A stretch of 52,595 bases of DNA from a gamma proteobacterium HTCC2207 (GTDB lineage: Bacteria > Pseudomonadota > Gammaproteobacteria > Pseudomonadales > Porticoccaceae): contig CAJJDA010000003.1 in assembly GCA_905182855.1 (NCBI GenBank), forward strand, positions 1 to 52,595, written 5' to 3'. The first letter of the stretch is position 1, and each line of letters starts with the position of its first letter. The position numbers and the translations under genes are program-made. This document shows positions 8,255 through 17,044 of this stretch, in pieces. The notes under the pieces are model-generated. The model was not told where the DNA came from. It worked only from the letters and a program-made list of their open reading frames with translations, and made no database searches.

Positions 8255-9514
8255 TTAAATACGATTTACATCCGTTTTCCGATAAAAATCTCTCCAAATA
8301 AACCAAAAAATTCGGCTTTTAAGAGTTTCTACACGAGCCATTTGACCTGCATTACTACTGCCAAATATATCTATCTGAGTAATCGATTGGTCACTATCAT
8401 TATAAAATGCGACCAACGAATCATAGCGTGCTGCGTAATAAAGGATGATTTTTCGCCCGCCAATATCGACATTTAATAAACCACCCTGATCAATCACAAA
8501 GTCTTTGGTATAAGCCACATAGTCATCCCCAACATTGATGCCATAAACCATCTTTTTTACAGGCAAGCGGTCATCAAATTCTTTGATCGTGGGGAATGCA
8601 GGCTCGTCGGATTGCCACTGTAAGGTTTTTACTGCTAGCAACATCATTCCATCGCGAACCACCGTATCGAACATCCGAACTAGCGCGTTATCACTTTGCT
8701 GTTCGATATTGTTGATAAACACCTGGCCATCGGGATAAAGCTGCTTAAACGCGCTAAATGGCATTCTCAGGGTTGGCCATTCTGTCATGCTCACGCCCTG
8801 CTCTCCGTCCGTCTCGGCGGCACCCCAGAACTGCTGTATCGGCTCGCCGCTATTCATGTCCCACATCACCAGATTGTTGCGCAGCTGCGTCATCACCTTC
8901 AACTCAAGTGGCTGGCCCTTAAGCTCTGGGGTATAGGCTATACCCATATTAGTCAAACCACAGTAGGTCATTACTACGGGCTTACCGCCAATCTCCCCAC
9001 CATCAACAATGTGTGGCTGCAGGAGATAATAATCCGCGTAAGCACGGGCACCGTTATCGTTTTCGAGCACTAACATTTCAATTTCATCAACCGAGTCAAA
9101 CTCCGGCTTTTCATAAGCTGCGTGTTTCATCTGTTGGAGGAATTTTGGTGCCTCATCAACCGATACAAACATAGCTTGACCCTCAAACTGCTGAGGTCGA
9201 AACATCAAGAGCGTGTTAAGCATTCCGGAGTACCAATTAAACAGGCAAAACAGGACTAACGCGATCAACAGACCGCGGGGCACAATATTTCGATTATTAA
9301 ACCAAATCAAAATACTGCCGAATAATGCGACTAGTGTTGAAATTGCTATCAGCCAGCGGTTGTACCAAATAAACATAGTGAACTCTCGGCTCGACTGAAC
9401 CAGCCATTGACTGATATCAGCTAAATCCTTAAACAGGAAAAATCCGCCTACTTGGGCTGCGATCATGAGCAGCCAAAAGGACAGTTTTGTGATTTTCAAT
9501 GCTGATCGAGCCAT
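8255..9514 (-). CDS. DUF3179 domain-containing membrane protein
   Basis: 419 aa. Three hydrophobic helices fill the N-terminal ~120 residues (about 10-30, 50-72, 78-98). A soluble domain with the DUF3179 pattern follows: MTYCGLTNMGIAYTPELKG, a cysteine-centred motif near 190, then further beta-rich sequence. DUF3179 proteins occur widely in marine bacteria; I know of no established reaction for them. The soluble domain probably faces the periplasm. The gene stands alone: the Lrp gene converges on it from one side and a long promoter-bearing gap lies on the other. Confidence 0.82.
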   Translation of the reverse strand: MARSALKITKLSFWLLMIAAQVGGFFLFKDLADISQWLVQSSREFTMFIWYNRWLIAISTLVALFGSILIWFNNRNIVPRGLLIALVLFCLFNWYSGMLNTLLMFRPQQFEGQAMFVSVDEAPKFLQQMKHAAYEKPEFDSVDEIEMLVLENDNGARAYADYYLLQPHIVDGGEIGGKPVVMTYCGLTNMGIAYTPELKGQPLELKVMTQLRNNLVMWDMNSGEPIQQFWGAAETDGEQGVSMTEWPTLRMPFSAFKQLYPDGQVFINNIEQQSDNALVRMFDTVVRDGMMLLAVKTLQWQSDEPAFPTIKEFDDRLPVKKMVYGINVGDDYVAYTKDFVIDQGGLLNVDIGGRKIILYYAARYDSLVAFYNDSDQSITQIDIFGSSNAGQMARVETLKSRIFWFIWRDFYRKTDVNRI

Positions 9515-9954
9515 AGGAGTACATCCGCTATTTACACACCAGATCTTGGGTCTAACTGGTATATTATCGAGTTGATTTAACGTTTACGGTAGGTTAAGAA
9601 GCAATGAGCTTAGTAGCTATGCTTTTACTGCACTTACTATTCAGTTACTGCGGCTTTATTGCGCAGAATGGGTGTCCTTTCTATAGCCCTGTTTTACTAG
9701 ACCACTACATCTAGTTTGCGCATTTAACCGGTCATTTAACACCCAATTGGCCTGTTCTTTTCTGTATAGTTCACGTTTTCGGCACACCCAGCTATTTATG
9801 AGTGTTTACTGTACCTCAGTAAAGGGAGTGTTGACGCGCAGGAAAGAGCAATGTACAACCATTTCTCGGCACAGTCAGAAAAAGTTGTTAGTTAAAGAAA
9901 AGTGGTTAATTGTTATAAATCAGGGGCTTACGCGATGATTGGAAAAGAACGAAA
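9515..9954. other. Intergenic region between the DUF3179 gene and dusA
   Basis: 440 bases holding the outward promoters of the two divergent genes. I could not settle on a convincing -35/-10 pair. A 36-codon ATG frame at 9604-9714 is hydrophobic (MSLVAMLLLHLLF...) with a weak AAGAAG upstream; it is too short and too poorly supported to call. Confidence 0.4.
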
Positions 9955-10956
9955 ATGACACGAAATAACGCCAAGCCTTTGAAAATTAACCGAAAATTCT
10001 GTGTTGCGCCCATGCTCGACTGGACTGATCGCCACTGCCGGTATTTTCTCCGTCTTATCAGTCAGCATGCCATGCTATATACCGAGATGCTGACAACCGG
10101 TGCGATTATTCATGGTGACTCTGACTATCATCTGCAAATGGACGCGTTCGAGCATCCAGTTGCTCTTCAGCTTGGTGGCAGTAACCCACAGGATTTAGCC
10201 ACTGCTGCCAAGATGGCTGCACAATATTCCTATGCGGAGATTAACTTAAATTGTGGTTGCCCGAGTGATCGAGTACAAAATGGTATGTTTGGTGCGGTTA
10301 TGATGAAAGACGCACAGATTACCGCTAACTGTGTCGCCGCGATGCGCGATGCGGTTGATGTGCCGATCACTGTTAAGCACCGTATTGGTGTGGACGATTA
10401 TGATTCCTACGAATTTCTGCGGGACTTTGTCGGTACTGTGGCGCAAAGTGGCTGCGAGGTATTTTTGGTGCATGCGCGCAAAGCCTGGCTTAAGGGGCTT
10501 AGCCCAAAACAGAATCGCGAAATACCTGAACTAAATTATGCTAGCGTCTACCAACTAAAAAAGGATTTTCCCCAACTCGACATTATTATCAATGGTGGCG
10601 TCACCACCATTGAACAATCTTTGGCACATCTACAGCATCTTGATGGTGTCATGGTCGGCCGTGAGGCCTATACTAATCCGTACTTACTTGCCACGGTAGA
10701 TCAGGCTATTTATGGCACTACTGGCCCGATAAAAACTCGAGAGACAATTGCCGAAGAATTTTTAGATTATGTGGACAATGAACTCAGTAAAGGCACTAAA
10801 CTAAACGCCATGACCCGACATATCTTGGGGTTATTTCATGGCATGCATGGCGCCCGTCTCTTTAGGCGTCATATTAGCGAAAATGCCTTTAAACCGGCTG
10901 CGGGTATTGAGGTGTTAACCGCGGCATTACAAAAAACAGCTGGAGCGGTAAATTAA
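9955..10956 (+). CDS. dusA: tRNA-dihydrouridine(20/20a) synthase
   Basis: DusA uses FMN and NADPH to reduce uridines 20 and 20a in the D-loop of tRNA. The 333-aa length is typical. The TIM barrel opens with [19 protein letters not shown] and [15 protein letters not shown], both characteristic of the DusA subgroup. C102 in [18 protein letters not shown] is the catalytic proton donor. Further FMN/RNA-binding segments are [12 protein letters not shown] and [10 protein letters not shown]. Its stop codon shares one base with the start of tal (TAATG), so it heads a three-gene operon, dusA-tal-terB. Confidence 0.97.
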   Translation: MTRNNAKPLKINRKFCVAPMLDWTDRHCRYFLRLISQHAMLYTEMLTTGAIIHGDSDYHLQMDAFEHPVALQLGGSNPQDLATAAKMAAQYSYAEINLNCGCPSDRVQNGMFGAVMMKDAQITANCVAAMRDAVDVPITVKHRIGVDDYDSYEFLRDFVGTVAQSGCEVFLVHARKAWLKGLSPKQNREIPELNYASVYQLKKDFPQLDIIINGGVTTIEQSLAHLQHLDGVMVGREAYTNPYLLATVDQAIYGTTGPIKTRETIAEEFLDYVDNELSKGTKLNAMTRHILGLFHGMHGARLFRRHISENAFKPAAGIEVLTAALQKTAGAVN

Positions 10957-11918
10957 TGAGCAGCCAAAGTAAACTGGCACAATTAAAAGAAATGACCACC
11001 GTTGTCGCCGATACTGGCGACTTTGATGCCATAGCCCAGTATTCCCCTGAGGATGCCACCACCAACCCGTCGCTTTTGCTGAAGGCAGCGCAGATGCCTG
11101 CATATCGTGATCTCGTTAACCGCGTGGTTTCCAAAACCATGGCCGGACGACTCTCGAGTAATGAGCAGATTGCAACCTGCATGGATGGACTGGCGGTCAG
11201 CTTCGGCGAAAAAATTCTCGAACAGATTCCCGGTCGAGTCTCTACAGAGGTCGATGCTCGGCTATCTTTTGATACCGCAGCTTCGATTGCTAAAGCGCGC
11301 CAACTTATTGCCCTTTATGATCAGGTAGGCGTCGGTAAAGAGCGCGTGCTGATTAAAATGGCGTCCACCTGGGAAGGCATACGTGCCTCAGAGCAGCTCG
11401 AAAAAGAAGGTATCAACTGCAACCTAACATTGCTGTTTAACTTTACTCAGGCTGTCGCCGCAGCCGATGCCGGTGCTTTCTTAATCTCGCCATTTGTCGG
11501 CAGAATACTCGACTGGTACAAAGCATCGACGGGCCTAACGGAGTATGCGCCTTCCGACGACCCAGGAGTTCAATCTGTCACCCGCATCTACAACTACTAC
11601 AAGCAATGTGGTTACAATACGGTTGTTATGGGTGCGAGCTTTAGAAATACTGAAGAAATTACTGAGTTGGCAGGTTGCGACCGTTTAACTATCAGCCCCG
11701 ACTTGTTGCAGGCACTAGATAGTGATTTTGGCCGTCTGGAGCGCAAACTCGACCCCTCACATACTGGTGACACGATTCACTATGACCTTGGTGACGAGAG
11801 TAGCTTTCGCTATGAGCTGAATGATGACCCAATGGCCACTGAGAAACTTTCCCATGGCATTCGAAGTTTTGTTGCCGATCAAATTAAACTTGAAACCTGG
11901 TTAAAAGATTTAAACTGA
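10956..11918 (+). CDS. tal: Transaldolase
   Basis: Transfers a dihydroxyacetone unit between sedoheptulose-7-phosphate and glyceraldehyde-3-phosphate in the non-oxidative pentose phosphate pathway, in the cytosol. The 320 aa match the class of E. coli TalB. The catalytic Schiff-base lysine is K134 in [15 protein letters not shown]. The N-terminal [11 protein letters not shown] and [13 protein letters not shown] carry the acidic/polar active-site strands. It overlaps dusA by one base and terB by one base (TGATG), so translation of the three is coupled. The link between transaldolase and a tRNA-modifying enzyme is probably positional only. Confidence 0.97.
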   Translation: MSSQSKLAQLKEMTTVVADTGDFDAIAQYSPEDATTNPSLLLKAAQMPAYRDLVNRVVSKTMAGRLSSNEQIATCMDGLAVSFGEKILEQIPGRVSTEVDARLSFDTAASIAKARQLIALYDQVGVGKERVLIKMASTWEGIRASEQLEKEGINCNLTLLFNFTQAVAAADAGAFLISPFVGRILDWYKASTGLTEYAPSDDPGVQSVTRIYNYYKQCGYNTVVMGASFRNTEEITELAGCDRLTISPDLLQALDSDFGRLERKLDPSHTGDTIHYDLGDESSFRYELNDDPMATEKLSHGIRSFVADQIKLETWLKDLN

Positions 11919-12376
11919 TGATTGATAAAATAAAAGCGTTTTTTAGCAGCAATATTATTGAAGCCGATGATAATGCCATTAGTACTGAGCAGCTGGCTAC
12001 CGCCGCCCTACTGATTGAGGTGATGGTAATTGATGGCAATCTTGATGAGCACGAACTGCAGTCAATCAGCACCACATTGTGTCAGATGCTCGAGCTAAGT
12101 CGCGAGAAAATTGATGAGCTGATTGCGCTATCGCGCGATGAGGTGACTGAAGCCACCTCTTTGTATCAGTTTACACGCGAAATCAACGAACATTATGATC
12201 ATGATAAGAAAATGGCACTGATGACAGCAATGTGGCGCGTTGCCTTTGCCGATGGGGTGCTAGACAAGCACGAAGAGGGAATTATTCGCAGGGTCGCCGA
12301 TCTACTGCATCTCCTGCACAGCGATTACATTCGCTGTAAGTTGGCGGCAAAAGCGCAAAGTGACTTAGCGACCTGA
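11918..12376 (+). CDS. TerB-domain protein
   Basis: 152 aa, almost wholly helical, matching the TerB/DjlA N-terminal fold. Two acidic segments are diagnostic: EVMVIDGNLDEHELQSI and WRVAFADGVLDKHEEGII, where the aspartates are thought to bind a metal. TerB-like proteins are linked to membrane-associated stress responses and tellurite resistance, but stand-alone short forms such as this have no firm function. There is no DnaJ domain, so it is not DjlA. It ends the dusA operon and its last 12 nt overlap the 3' end of the convergent STAS gene. Confidence 0.83.
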   Translation: MIDKIKAFFSSNIIEADDNAISTEQLATAALLIEVMVIDGNLDEHELQSISTTLCQMLELSREKIDELIALSRDEVTEATSLYQFTREINEHYDHDKKMALMTAMWRVAFADGVLDKHEEGIIRRVADLLHLLHSDYIRCKLAAKAQSDLAT

Positions 12377-12850
12377 TTCCAATGCGCTGATTAGGTCAGT
12401 AAATTCTTTGCAGTTATCGGGGTTTAGTTGCATTAAAAGCTTGTGCGCCTCCAACACCTGCTCTCTGGTTTCATCTACCGGGGTTACCACGGCACCGATA
12501 TCCTGCAGATCGGCAGTAATCACTGGGATCTCTTGGCAGATATCAAATATTTCCTCGAAGCCCATACAGTCCAATGTTCGCAAAATGCTCGGGTTTTGGC
12601 AGAAAACCTGCATATTGATACCGTATTCCTTGCGACAATAGAGGCCTAACTTGGCCATCAGCCCGAGGGTAGTACTGTCGAGACATTCAGCTTCCAACAT
12701 GTCAACTACCACCTGTGTCACCAGTTGGCTGCCAAATATCATTTCCATGTGCCGATTTAATGAGCCGCAGAGAGTCACTCGCACATCGCCACTAAACTTA
12801 AGAAGATAGTGTCCATCGTCGTCTGAAACTAAAATTCTGCCAACAGTCAT
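12365..12850 (-). CDS. STAS-domain anti-sigma-factor antagonist (HsbA-like)
   Basis: 161 aa with an N-terminal STAS domain (about 1-110). The phospho-acceptor region reads ECLDSTTLGLMAKL, with S59 (or T60) at the serine/threonine that a partner-switch kinase phosphorylates. The ~50-residue C-terminal extension is helical and acidic. Its start overlaps the PP2C-type phosphatase gene by 4 nt, and that enzyme is the obvious candidate to dephosphorylate it. The closest known pair is HsbA/HsbR of Pseudomonas, which links to flagellar anti-sigma FlgM and c-di-GMP control. Neither the kinase nor the anti-sigma partner is in this window. Confidence 0.85.
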   Translation of the reverse strand: MTVGRILVSDDDGHYLLKFSGDVRVTLCGSLNRHMEMIFGSQLVTQVVVDMLEAECLDSTTLGLMAKLGLYCRKEYGINMQVFCQNPSILRTLDCMGFEEIFDICQEIPVITADLQDIGAVVTPVDETREQVLEAHKLLMQLNPDNCKEFTDLISALESGR

Positions 12851-14037
12851 TTCTGAACACCGCCAGTCAGGAGCAACAACGAAATGTCGTCTTGCGGATC
12901 TTCAATACCGTCTATCAATAATGCTGCTGTTAGCTGTTCAATATCACCAGAGCTGCTAGTTACGTAATCGAGTAACGTCTGCTCTTTATCTACAATTTCC
13001 TTGTCCGGAAGCAGATCGAATACCCCATCAGACAGGAGCACTAGGGCGAATTTTTCAGGTAATATAATCTCTTCCACCGCCCATGTGGCGTCTTCGAATA
13101 TTCCTGCAGGTTTACCCTTGCCAGGTAAATATTCAGCACGACCGCTGCTGACTAGTATAGGGCTTGGCTGCTGTGCGCCAACTACATATCTTAACTTGCG
13201 GGTCTCGGTGTCCAATGACCCGGCGACTATGGTCAGATGCTTACCCAAGCCAGAGGCTAACAACTGGTTATTGACATGCTCGACTAATCCGTCGGGTGCC
13301 TGAGCCAGTGCTGCATAGTCTTTTTCAAGTTCATGGCGGCGTATTACGCGGCCGATCATAAAGCGCAGCAGCACGGTAACAAAGGCAGATGAGGCACCAT
13401 GACCAGATACATCTGCAAAGTAAAACAGGAGGTAACGGCCCAAGATAAAGTTATAGCCCACAAAATCGCCACTCAAATAGAGTGACGGAGTAATCGAATG
13501 GGATATTTCGTAGTCGCCAAATTTTAAGGGGCTCTCTGGCATCAGACTTTTTTGAACTTCGCGCCCAGCAATCTGATCCAGTTTCAGTAACCTTAAACTT
13601 TCCTGTAACCCATGATTAGCTTTTTCAAGTTCCTCACCATCAGATATCGTGCGCTGACGGACTTCAGCTAGCTGATCGACACGAATTATGGTGGCTGCAA
13701 CAGCGTCTTTTGTAACATCTGACAGGATCACATCGGCTGCGCCAAGTCTAAAGAAGTCCACTGCCAGCTCAGAAGAGCAGGTCTCCAGAGCAACAATGAT
13801 CAGATATTTCTGACAGAGTCGACGGAACTCTTCAAGTTCCGAGGCATTTGAGAGGGCGATATGTTTAGAAAATAGGATAACGGCTTGGGTAAGCGGTTGA
13901 GTACACAGAGCATCAATCTCGCCAATATCTGAAGCCACCGCCAGCTCCCTACCCTCTGATTGGAAGTTAGCCCTTAGTATCTGTAGCCTACCTTCGTCAG
14001 TTCCGACGAGGATAACGAGGCCTTGTGTTTTACCCAT
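12847..14037 (-). CDS. Receiver-like/PP2C (SpoIIE-type) serine phosphatase, HsbR-like
   Basis: 396 aa. Residues 1-125 look like a response-regulator receiver, a short coiled-coil linker spans about 130-160, and a PPM/SpoIIE phosphatase domain fills 165-395. The phosphatase metal site is intact: D191 (LSGDFVG), D209 (FADVSGHG), D337 (LLSDGVFD) and D383/D384 (PQDDISLLLL). In the receiver, the strand that should end in the phospho-acceptor Asp reads AVILFS, so Ser57 stands where Asp is expected. The receiver is therefore probably not controlled by ordinary phosphorylation. The downstream STAS gene overlaps by 4 nt and should encode the substrate. Confidence 0.87.
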   Translation of the reverse strand: MGKTQGLVILVGTDEGRLQILRANFQSEGRELAVASDIGEIDALCTQPLTQAVILFSKHIALSNASELEEFRRLCQKYLIIVALETCSSELAVDFFRLGAADVILSDVTKDAVAATIIRVDQLAEVRQRTISDGEELEKANHGLQESLRLLKLDQIAGREVQKSLMPESPLKFGDYEISHSITPSLYLSGDFVGYNFILGRYLLFYFADVSGHGASSAFVTVLLRFMIGRVIRRHELEKDYAALAQAPDGLVEHVNNQLLASGLGKHLTIVAGSLDTETRKLRYVVGAQQPSPILVSSGRAEYLPGKGKPAGIFEDATWAVEEIILPEKFALVLLSDGVFDLLPDKEIVDKEQTLLDYVTSSSGDIEQLTAALLIDGIEDPQDDISLLLLTGGVQK

Positions 14038-14139
14038 TCTATTTCGGCTTTAGCGATTACTATCTTGGCTTATAGAGACTGACGTCTACCCATCCTGCAT
14101 CGTACCTCAGATTTCGTTAAAGTAACAATCAACCGTCGA

Positions 14140-14850
14140 TTAATACTCGTCCAGATCACCGAAGTCATCTTCAATCATTCCGTCGGCCTCGAGGTACTCT
14201 CTGCGCTGTAAATATATATCGCGCATAAATAGATACTTATCCCCAGATATTACCGCATCGAGGGCCAGCAAATCCGCCCTAAAAGTCACAAGATCCGCCC
14301 CTATTAGCGAATTTCGCGTAGAGACATGATCAATGGCAGACACAGGGTCCACTAGACTATCGAAGAACCTAGACGGGGCATCCCTTAATGACGATGGACC
14401 CATAAACGGCAACATCAAAAACGGGCCATCTTCAACACCCCAGGCAGCGAGAGTCTGACCAAAATCTTCGTCATCATGCGCCTCTAGGCCAGCCCTTTGA
14501 GCCACATCGAATAACCCAATGACACCGAACGAGCTATTGATTAGAAATCGCGCACTGCTATATCCTGCCTCACCTATCTTGCCCTGCAGAGTATTGTTGA
14601 CCACATTACCGATTTCGCCCAGGTTACTAAACATATTTCGGATGCCCTGCTCTAGGGGATCAGGAGCTATAGCCTTATAGCCTTTGGCGATTGGGCGAAC
14701 AATATAGTCGTCCAACGCGGTATTGAACGCATAAGTTTTGCGATTAAGGCCCTCTAAAGGGTCAACATTTTGGTTGTCGTCCGCATAGCTTGGCCCAGCA
14801 TACAGAGCAACAATAAGGATCAATGGCAGTGTAAACAGATATATTTTCAT
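14140..14850 (-). CDS. mlaA: MlaA/VacJ family outer-membrane lipid-asymmetry protein
   Basis: MlaA sits in the outer membrane and passes mislocalised phospholipids to MlaC for return to the inner membrane. The family signature is clear: DPLEGLNRKTYAFN, DDYIVRPIAKGY, VNNTLQGK, RFLINSSFGVIGLFDVA, EDFGQTLAAWGV and GPFLMLPFMGPSSLRD. I chose the ATG at 14850 (MKIYLFTLPLILIV) because it begins a proper signal peptide; an upstream in-frame start at 14877 falls inside a palindrome. The signal ends AGPSYA-DDN and contains no cysteine, so the lipobox typical of E. coli MlaA is missing and cleavage by signal peptidase I is expected. The rest of the mla operon is not in this window. Confidence 0.92.
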   Translation of the reverse strand: MKIYLFTLPLILIVALYAGPSYADDNQNVDPLEGLNRKTYAFNTALDDYIVRPIAKGYKAIAPDPLEQGIRNMFSNLGEIGNVVNNTLQGKIGEAGYSSARFLINSSFGVIGLFDVAQRAGLEAHDDEDFGQTLAAWGVEDGPFLMLPFMGPSSLRDAPSRFFDSLVDPVSAIDHVSTRNSLIGADLVTFRADLLALDAVISGDKYLFMRDIYLQRREYLEADGMIEDDFGDLDEY

Positions 14851-14871
14851 GGTTTCTTGCTCGAAAACTAT

Positions 14872-14888
14872 TTGCATCTAAGATGCAA
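14872..14888. promoter_or_regulatory. 17-bp perfect palindrome upstream of mlaA
   Basis: TTGCATCT-A-AGATGCAA lies 22-38 nt upstream of the chosen mlaA start. It could be a dimeric regulator operator or a small hairpin in the leader. The regulator is unknown. Confidence 0.4.
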
Positions 14889-14947
14889 TTCTAATGTGAA
14901 TATTACATTCTACTGCGACATGGTCTACCCGCACAAAGCATTTTTAT

Positions 14948-15703
14948 TTAATTTGCCCGAAAACCATAAATTACATCTTTACCTGCTAGTGAATAAAGCA
15001 CCTCGGCTCCAAACGCTAGCAAGCTTTTCAAGTCAGAATGCTGTATTTCCGTTGCGAGCTTTAATATTGCTGCTCTACCAGACAATGCGTCCGATTCGAT
15101 GATGTCAAGCAGCCGAAACGTCACGGCATTGGATTCTATGAATCCCACCTTTAAATCGCGATTTCGATAGACAATCAAAAATGTTAACGGATCAGTATCT
15201 TTAAGCTCTTGCTCTACATAACCAGGGCCCATTTTGTGCACTGGGTACCGGTAGGAAAGACGCCACGCCAGTGGTGATATCAGAGCCATATCATCCAAAA
15301 CATGGGCTTCATGAGGCGGGTGACTGGGGATATCTTGCTGCGACACATCTAGGGCCAGTTCAACCCACTCATAATGTGCCAACTCCAACATGAACGAAGG
15401 GTATTGCTCGCTATTCAGCTCTAAATATTTAATAAATTCTTCACTGATTTTTAAAAAATAGGGTGTTTGACATTCGTGTAGAGAAATAAAATCTCTCACC
15501 ATCTGAGACCATTTTTCCCCATTAATAATCGATTTAAGGATAGGAAACGCGGAGCCCAGAAATGACTCAATATTGTTAAACACCAGGTTGCGGTAAATAG
15601 CCAGACGCCGATCTTCTATCGCTGCTGGAGCAGCGTTAATGTCAGGATCACGCATATGCGCGCAAAATTCACGCTGAGTGACCTGAAAAAGAGGCTCAGT
15701 CAT
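14948..15703 (-). CDS. hvfC: HvfC/BufC family RiPP-modification partner (DUF2063)
   Basis: Partner of the DUF692 iron oxidase in modifying the neighbouring cysteine-rich peptide. Starting at ATG 15703 ([19 protein letters not shown]) gives ~251 aa and an 8-nt overlap with the end of hvfB. The longer frame to 15841 runs back through hvfB and is unlikely. The N-terminal DUF2063 domain shows the usual [18 protein letters not shown] and SAFPILKSI pattern. The middle segment [18 protein letters not shown] and the acidic [15 protein letters not shown] are also typical. The protein is cytosolic, without signal peptide or membrane helix. It probably binds precursor and enzyme; that role is known from related clusters, not from this sequence. 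Confidence 0.85.
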   Translation of the reverse strand: MTEPLFQVTQREFCAHMRDPDINAAPAAIEDRRLAIYRNLVFNNIESFLGSAFPILKSIINGEKWSQMVRDFISLHECQTPYFLKISEEFIKYLELNSEQYPSFMLELAHYEWVELALDVSQQDIPSHPPHEAHVLDDMALISPLAWRLSYRYPVHKMGPGYVEQELKDTDPLTFLIVYRNRDLKVGFIESNAVTFRLLDIIESDALSGRAAILKLATEIQHSDLKSLLAFGAEVLYSLAGKDVIYGFRAN

Positions 15704-16538
15704 TCGCCGAAGTCCGACTATTGGCCCGCTGAATAGTCGAAATACGTCCCACTTCAAGCAGTAATTTATCCACTGGGGGGATGTTAAAGTCTCTCTCCAA
15801 CAGAGTAGGAAATACACCAAATTGTTTATACGCCAGATCAAGAAGATCCCATACTGGGTCGATTACGTCGGCGCCATGGGTATCAACTCTAAGATCTTCT
15901 GCCTCGTTATAGTGCCCTGCGATGTGGCCATAAACCACGCGATGTCCCGGTAGCGAGGCCATAAATTCGCGCGCATCATACTGGTGATTGATACTGTTAA
16001 CGTAAATATTGTTTACATCAAGCAGTAGGCCGCAGTCCGCTTTTTCCAACACCGCGGCGGTGAACTCAATTTCCGACATATCTTGGCCTGGGGCGGCGTA
16101 ATAGGACGCATTTTCCAAAGCGATACGCTGACCCAAAAAGTCTTGAATCTGACTGATACGATCAGCTACATAATCAACCGCTTCGAGCGTGAATGGAATG
16201 GGCATCAGGTCATAGAGGTGACCGCTGTCACTGCAGTAACTGAGATGTTCCGTATAGCTAAGGATGGAGTGCTCAGACATAAAAGCCTTTATCTGTCGCA
16301 GCAGATCCCAATCTAGTGGCGCTGGGGAGCCTATGGACAGTGAAAGGCCATGGAGCACAAACGGAAACCTTTCGGTATATTCGCGAAAGGCTTTGCCATA
16401 CCGGCCTCCCACATTAATCCAGTTCTCGGGCGCGACCTCCATAAATTGGACATCAGCGGTGGTAGCCGACGCAAGCGGACCCAAAAGAGCCCGCCTAAGT
16501 CCAAGCCCTGCGCCATTAACAGGGTATAGATCACCCAT
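15696..16538 (-). CDS. hvfB: DUF692 multinuclear non-haem iron oxidase (HvfB/BufB)
   Basis: MNIO enzymes use two or three iron ions in a TIM barrel to oxidise peptide cysteines; in the Hvf and bufferin systems they turn EGxCG cysteines into copper-binding heterocycles. The 280 aa match the family. Likely metal and active-site residues are visible: E34 (FMEVAPENW), H63 (HGLSLSIGS), E97/H98 (YTEHLSYC), E142-N143 (LENASYY), D174/N176/N177 (DVNNIYVNS), H205/H209 (GHIAGHYN), D219/H221 ([12 protein letters not shown]) and E249 (LLERDF). It lies between the precursor gene (56 nt upstream) and hvfC (overlapping), all on one transcript. The iron dependence is family knowledge. Confidence 0.93.
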   Translation of the reverse strand: MGDLYPVNGAGLGLRRALLGPLASATTADVQFMEVAPENWINVGGRYGKAFREYTERFPFVLHGLSLSIGSPAPLDWDLLRQIKAFMSEHSILSYTEHLSYCSDSGHLYDLMPIPFTLEAVDYVADRISQIQDFLGQRIALENASYYAAPGQDMSEIEFTAAVLEKADCGLLLDVNNIYVNSINHQYDAREFMASLPGHRVVYGHIAGHYNEAEDLRVDTHGADVIDPVWDLLDLAYKQFGVFPTLLERDFNIPPVDKLLLEVGRISTIQRANSRTSAND

Positions 16539-16594
16539 ATCGCCACATTCTAACGACTGTCATAAATACAATTCCGAACCCCGCTTGTCTGGGA

Positions 16595-16918
16595 TTACTC
16601 GGCTTCTCCGCACTTACCTTCGGCTTCAGCTTTTACTCCTCCACAGGTGCCTTCACTTTCAGCCTTTTCCCCTCCGCAGGAACCCTCCGCCTCTGCTTTT
16701 TCAGAGCCGCATTTACCTTCCCCTTCAGCTTTTTCATCACCGCATTTACCTTCGCCACATTTTCCTTCTCCGTGATGACCCGCGAGGCTGTATCCTGATG
16801 AAAGTTCATCTGCTTGGAATGGATTCTGCCCTGCAAATACAGCAGGGGCTGCAGCCACTGAGGCCATAAAAGCCAAACCACATGCCGCTGCCAAAGGTTT
16901 AATTGTTTGTTTTGCCAT
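16595..16918 (-). CDS. hvfA: HvfA/bufferin-like copper-peptide precursor with six EGxCG motifs
   Basis: 107-aa RiPP precursor. The start is ATG 16918 (MAKQTIKPL), because AGGAG lies 8 nt before it; the upstream in-frame GTG at 16927 touches that AGGAG. A Sec signal peptide (about 1-29, cleavage after AVFA) is followed by a linker and a cysteine-rich core. EGKCG occurs at 51-55, 56-60, 67-71 and 100-104, EGSCG at 78-82 and EGTCG at 89-93. From 56 on, the motif repeats every 11 residues in an E/K/A-rich frame. The adjacent DUF692 and DUF2063 genes are the known modification pair for such peptides. The product is expected to be exported and to bind copper. One extra Cys (13) lies in the signal. 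Confidence 0.92.
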   Translation of the reverse strand: MAKQTIKPLAAACGLAFMASVAAAPAVFAGQNPFQADELSSGYSLAGHHGEGKCGEGKCGDEKAEGEGKCGSEKAEAEGSCGGEKAESEGTCGGVKAEAEGKCGEAE

Positions 16919-16949
16919 TAGAAACACTCCTTCTTAGTATAGGTTTTTT

Positions 16950-16977
16950 CGTATATCAAGAACCAATATAGTTTCAA
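16950..16977 (-). promoter_or_regulatory. Predicted sigma-70-type promoter of hvfABC
   Basis: On the minus strand TTGAAA (16977-16972) and TATACG (16955-16950) are separated by 16 bp, placing transcription start about 25 nt before the hvfA ATG. Related clusters are often under ECF sigma control, which I cannot exclude here. Confidence 0.4.
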
Positions 16978-17044
16978 GATACTCTTTAGACAACCTAAGT
17001 ATAGGCATGATTTTCGCCTTGGTGTATTTTTATTTTTGGGCCTG

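Noticed and set aside
9747-9938. 63-aa ORF upstream of dusA
   Set aside because: TTG start without a Shine-Dalgarno sequence and no recognisable features; it probably covers the dusA promoter region.
16595-16770. Tandem DNA repeat or CRISPR-like array
   Set aside because: The 33-nt periodicity is the coding of 11-residue EGxCG repeats in hvfA; no unique spacers.
16264-16869. 201-aa plus-strand ORF opposite hvfA/hvfB
   Set aside because: The Leu/Pro/Arg-rich end is the antisense of the EGxCG repeats; the minus-strand genes are well supported.
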